Positions 60,187-64,000 of a stretch of 64,000 nt of DNA are shown here, one piece after another; within the stretch, counting starts at the first letter, position 1; every line of letters starts with the position of its first letter. The translations under genes were made by a program, and so were the position numbers. Source of the stretch: Tubulanus polymorphus (Eukaryota; Nemertea; Palaeonemertea; Tubulaniformes; Tubulanidae); assembly GCF_964204645.1 (NCBI RefSeq), contig NC_134035.1, positions 6,262,501-6,326,500 on the forward strand, in the 5' to 3' direction. The notes below the pieces were generated by a model. That model was not told the DNA's origin and made no database searches. It worked only from the letters and a program-made list of their open reading frames with translations.

Positions 60187-63100
60187 CTAAAATATAAAGA
60201 ACAAAGAACTTCGTTATAATACAAATAGCGAGAGTGAGATGAGGAGAGCAACACGGAGGGCAATGAAAGCATTTGAAAACAATTCACTTTCAATATGTGA
60301 AACAAAACTTGAAGAAAATAATGTGAAAGGTCTGCCCAAAGTACCTACGAAAACGGCCCGCTCCTGTATGTGGTGCAATTGCAAATGTATGTTCCCACAC
60401 ATTATCATGTCTGCTTATATTTGGTTTCTCCGCTAAAATCTGACAGTTTGTAATAAAATGGACGCTAGTACACGATGATTAATGGAGATTGGAATTTGAT
60501 CTGTTTATATGAACCATTGCGATCACATGTTGTTTTTCGTATGACGCATTTATGAATTTTGATTAATAAAATTCATGATCACGACAGAAAATGACGGCGG
60601 AGAGACCTCTAAAAACTTTATTCGCGCTGAGTCACTGCGCGGCGCGCGATTCTCTCGTTCATTGAAACAAAAACCGTCATTTCAATACAATCTCCGCGTG
60701 TACGTGTATGCGGCGGGAATAAAGCCCTCGTAGCGCGAGCATTGTCTTCAACGGGTAATTCCGGAACTTATTGACGCCTTAAAACTCGTATAAACATCCT
60801 TCTCTCGTCGGATTGAGTAGCCGCCCGGCCGGCCGTCGCACTTGCGCGCGTATAAACGGGCGCTGTTCTTCTGTTATGAGTAACCGTCGTTTGAGACGCG
60901 ACGAGTTCAATTTGATAACTTCCGTCGTCATCGGATGGCATTCTTTTCTAACTAACAATCGCGACGCGATTTATCAATTTCATTTGCGGCCGACGTTCGA
61001 AAAAAATACCAATATTCGTTTTGAATTGTGTGTGAAGACTGATCATTGAAGTGTATACAGTCATTATCATAACTTATAATCACCCGATAACGATTGGGAA
61101 ATGTAGGATTTGATCAGCTGTTTTTGCGCCGTTTCTTATGATTGAATAATGAAAAACCGCTTATGAATAATTGAACAAATTGAATGTTAATCGCGTTTTA
61201 TCATCTCGCTGTATTCAATCTTTTAGTAATTCTAATCGGTTTCCTCGCTTCAACGACAAGCGAGTTTGACTGTATGACCTGCGCGCGCTGAGGGGTGGTT
61301 GAAAATAAACCCGTGTCCCAGGAAGAAGATAACGACTCTCTGTGAGGTTGGACGACGATTGCTTTTAGTAGAAAGTGAACTCAGTGCACGTATAGACCGC
61401 AAAACGCGTAAATAAGTGGGAATACAATACGGATATTTCGACTTCTTGACAACGAATATCGGTATCGTTTTCCTCTTGTCGCCTGGCCGCCCGAACACAC
61501 TCGAGTCGCAGAAACTATTCCACCATCATCACGTGGTGACCGGTTTATAGATACGGCACACCTGACGCATACTAATTACTGTTAGTCATTGTGTAAAGTG
61601 GTGTTCGTCGTGTAGGATTCCAACGAAAATGTGACGGCATTTCCTATTAAAGAGTGAATGAAGCGGTTCAATACTTTGTAATGGCGTAGAAAAATTATGA
61701 ACATTCAATAAGACCTAGTTAGATATCGAAAACGTAGTCTAAGTATCTATAGCCAATGGAACCCGTAAGATCAGTTGGTATTCAGATTGTACTAGGGTTA
61801 ATGGTAGTAGAACGGTTTTTGTTTAAAGCACAAAGTCGTCAGAAAACGCGCGGAATATGAAGTAAAAAGTGCGGCAATTAAAGCGGACGGATTTGTTTGG
61901 TTCACTGAAGGATACTCAGTCTCTCGCGCTGTCGGTATCAAAGTTACTTTCCAGTGCTTCAATTAATGAAAACCTGTCCGGTATAGTCTCTCGTTTACAC
62001 GGGTTTATACACGCGGCTCGGGCTGTAGTCGAGTTGACAATAATTGGGCTGAGAACTGACAGGCCCGGCGTGCTCTTAACGTCATCTCAATCGGGTATTA
62101 TAGAGAGCTGCAGCCGGACGCGGTAAAACACGTTCCTCATTAACTACAAGTGATGAACGCCGTCGCAGAAAACATTTGAAAACATTAGTAAACCATGGCT
62201 CTTCATACTCGACTATGAGAAATATACGGTGGAGATAAGGTCAGTGCGCGGTGATTGGGTAACCCTGGGCGAGGAAATGGGATCGGGTGTGGGCGTGAAC
62301 AGTTAGCCAGTTTGAAATAAATGATATAAAAGAAAACAACACCAAATATGCCACTGATTTGTAGATGAACCATGTATGGATATTTCTCCCATTCTCACAT
62401 TATTTATCTCTCCACCCACAATTCCTTCGTACCTCCCTACTTCCCCTATCCCTCATTCCCTCTCGTCTCCCTTCTCCCTCGTGACCCTTCTTTATGTCAA
62501 TGAAATTTTGGAAACGCTATATGAAGTCTTAATGATATGAGATAAAAGAGATTCATAAGTTTTAGAATCACGCAGAAAAAACTTCACTGGAATTTCACCA
62601 GATCTCGTTTGTCTACATATACAGTAAGAACTAGGTAGAGGGCCAAGTTGCACAGTCACGACTTAGATTTAAGACCAGTGAACTTAAGTCACGACTACTG
62701 CGACTGTGCCCAGATTTTGAAGCCGCGCAGGAGAAAATATCGCGTGCGTATTTTGCGCCGCGCATATTTTAGTGCAGAATAAAGGCCCACGCACAAGTCT
62801 CGTAAACCTTATCACATTTACTTGAATATAACGGAATTCCTCTATTCTCCATCGCAAGGGGAAAATAATGGTTTTATCAATTTAAATAAACCCATCATGG
62901 GAATTTGACGCTGCCCGTCGCAAATGCATTTTAGGTATGTGTGCGGGGATCTTACGTAAAACCAATCGTGTTCGTCCAACGTCTCACCATCTGTCCCCGT
63001 TAGTTACAGATGCTGGGAAATTGATGGAGTATCACTGGATATCTCTCTGTATACGGCTGCTGCATCCCCGTGAGTGCGATCAATTCTCTATTTTTTCTAG

Positions 63101-64000
63101 CTTTGCTACGAACAGCGGGCGTGCGATCGTGCGCGAGTTGAAATTAATCTCAAAGCATCAATGCCGCACAAACCGCGAAACGATTGTACCAGCCTAGTTA
63201 CAGCATGACTGGCTTCAAATTGAAATAATGGTAGATTTTGAAAGGCTATTGTATCATGTTTTTTTTATAAAACTGCCTATACTGACTGTACAGGAGAGTG
63301 TAACGCAAGTGTCGTCGCGGTATTACCGAGTCTCTGGTAATACCACCTTGACACTACACAGGCTGTATACGGGGTTAGAAACCTCCAAGCAGCTGAAATG
63401 ATTATTTAAACTTATAACGAATAATAATCGCTTTAGAATGTGCATAGAAACGGTGAAAAGTGACGACAATCATCAGGAGTTGGGATTACTAATCGCTTTT
63501 ACAGTAAAATCGCCCCTATTCGATTTCAAAGAGATTCAAACACAATAACAGCCGTTGATTTAATCTGCTACTAATCCCGCATTATTGCGTGACCAATATT
63601 TCAATCTGAAATTCCCTCTGATCCGGCTGGGAAAATCAACAAAAGGCCTTCCTTATACAAGAACAATAGATTACGACCATGAAATATCTACGATACATGG
63701 TCGCAACTCGGGGGTTTGTCTCCGGGCTCGGAAATCAAAGCGGGCTAATTTTCGAGAAGTTTTATGAGTTACATGGTTAAAAATGCCTGGTGAAGAGAAG
63801 GCAAATAAGTTTTACCCGCCACACGTGACCATGCCGAACGTGATAATCGCGTCGGAAACCCAGCAGACGATGCGGCCGGAAGTGAAAAACACGTCGACTA
63901 CGTGTTTTAAATCGCAAAATCTCTTTCTCTCGAAGCTCGAGGCGAAATGATTAGTAACTATTCAAATACACACGCACTTCTCAACAAACATATAACATCA
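60187..64000. other. Upstream region of the receptor gene, no gene supported
   Basis: The missing first exon and promoter of the receptor probably lie here or further right. ORFs of 60-86 codons occur, but none has domain-like sequence or matched splice phases. A C/T-rich stretch lies at about 62385-62490, and a small hairpin (GGTATTACC / GGTAATACC) is near 63318-63345. Confidence 0.4.

Noticed and set aside
63318-63345. Hairpin GGTATTACC..GGTAATACC as a terminator
   Set aside because: Intrinsic terminators are not expected in animal nuclear genes, and the stem is short.

Overview
The window is nuclear DNA from an animal, most likely a marine lophotrochozoan-type invertebrate. The evidence is AT-rich DNA, genes split into many short exons with GT..AG borders and mainly phase-1 introns, animal-only domain combinations, and many MITE, SINE and LINE relics. 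I cannot name the species. No bacterial operon, rRNA, functional tRNA or CRISPR array was seen. Exon borders were read by eye from splice sites and reading phase.

Layout. (1) 1-4072, minus: the 5' part of an unrecognised gene that runs off the left edge. Its large intron holds a tRNA-derived SINE fragment and a foldback element. (2) 5149-7841, minus: a five-exon gene for a Death domain plus NHL-type beta-propeller protein of about 503 residues. (3) 8642-19056, plus: a complete 19-exon gene for a secreted protein of 1217 residues. It is built from five repeats of a vWA domain, a short cysteine-hairpin exon and an EGF module. All exons join in frame, and its introns carry several MITEs and a tandem repeat. 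(4) 19057-38158: a gene-poor stretch with LINE 3' ends, microsatellites, a pogo/Tigger-like MITE and a 2.4-kb AT-rich element (28774-31196) with long inverted repeats, a 6-bp target duplication and AGT..ACT ends. That element looks like a shrunken Polinton/Maverick-type element with decayed genes. (5) 38159-60186, minus: a GDNF-family-receptor-alpha-like gene. It has four cysteine-rich domains, acidic and Thr/Pro-rich linkers, a long protostome-style C-terminal region and a GPI-anchor-type tail. Its first exon and one internal exon were not found. (6) 60187-64000: upstream DNA with no gene I can support.

The genes are functionally unrelated: a probable nuclear or cytosolic protein, a cytosolic death-fold adaptor, an extracellular matrix-type protein and a cell-surface receptor. 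The least ordinary items are the TIR element at 28.8-31.2 kb, the vWA array that has lost its canonical metal-site aspartate in every copy, and a MITE family that shares ends but carries different palindromic cores.
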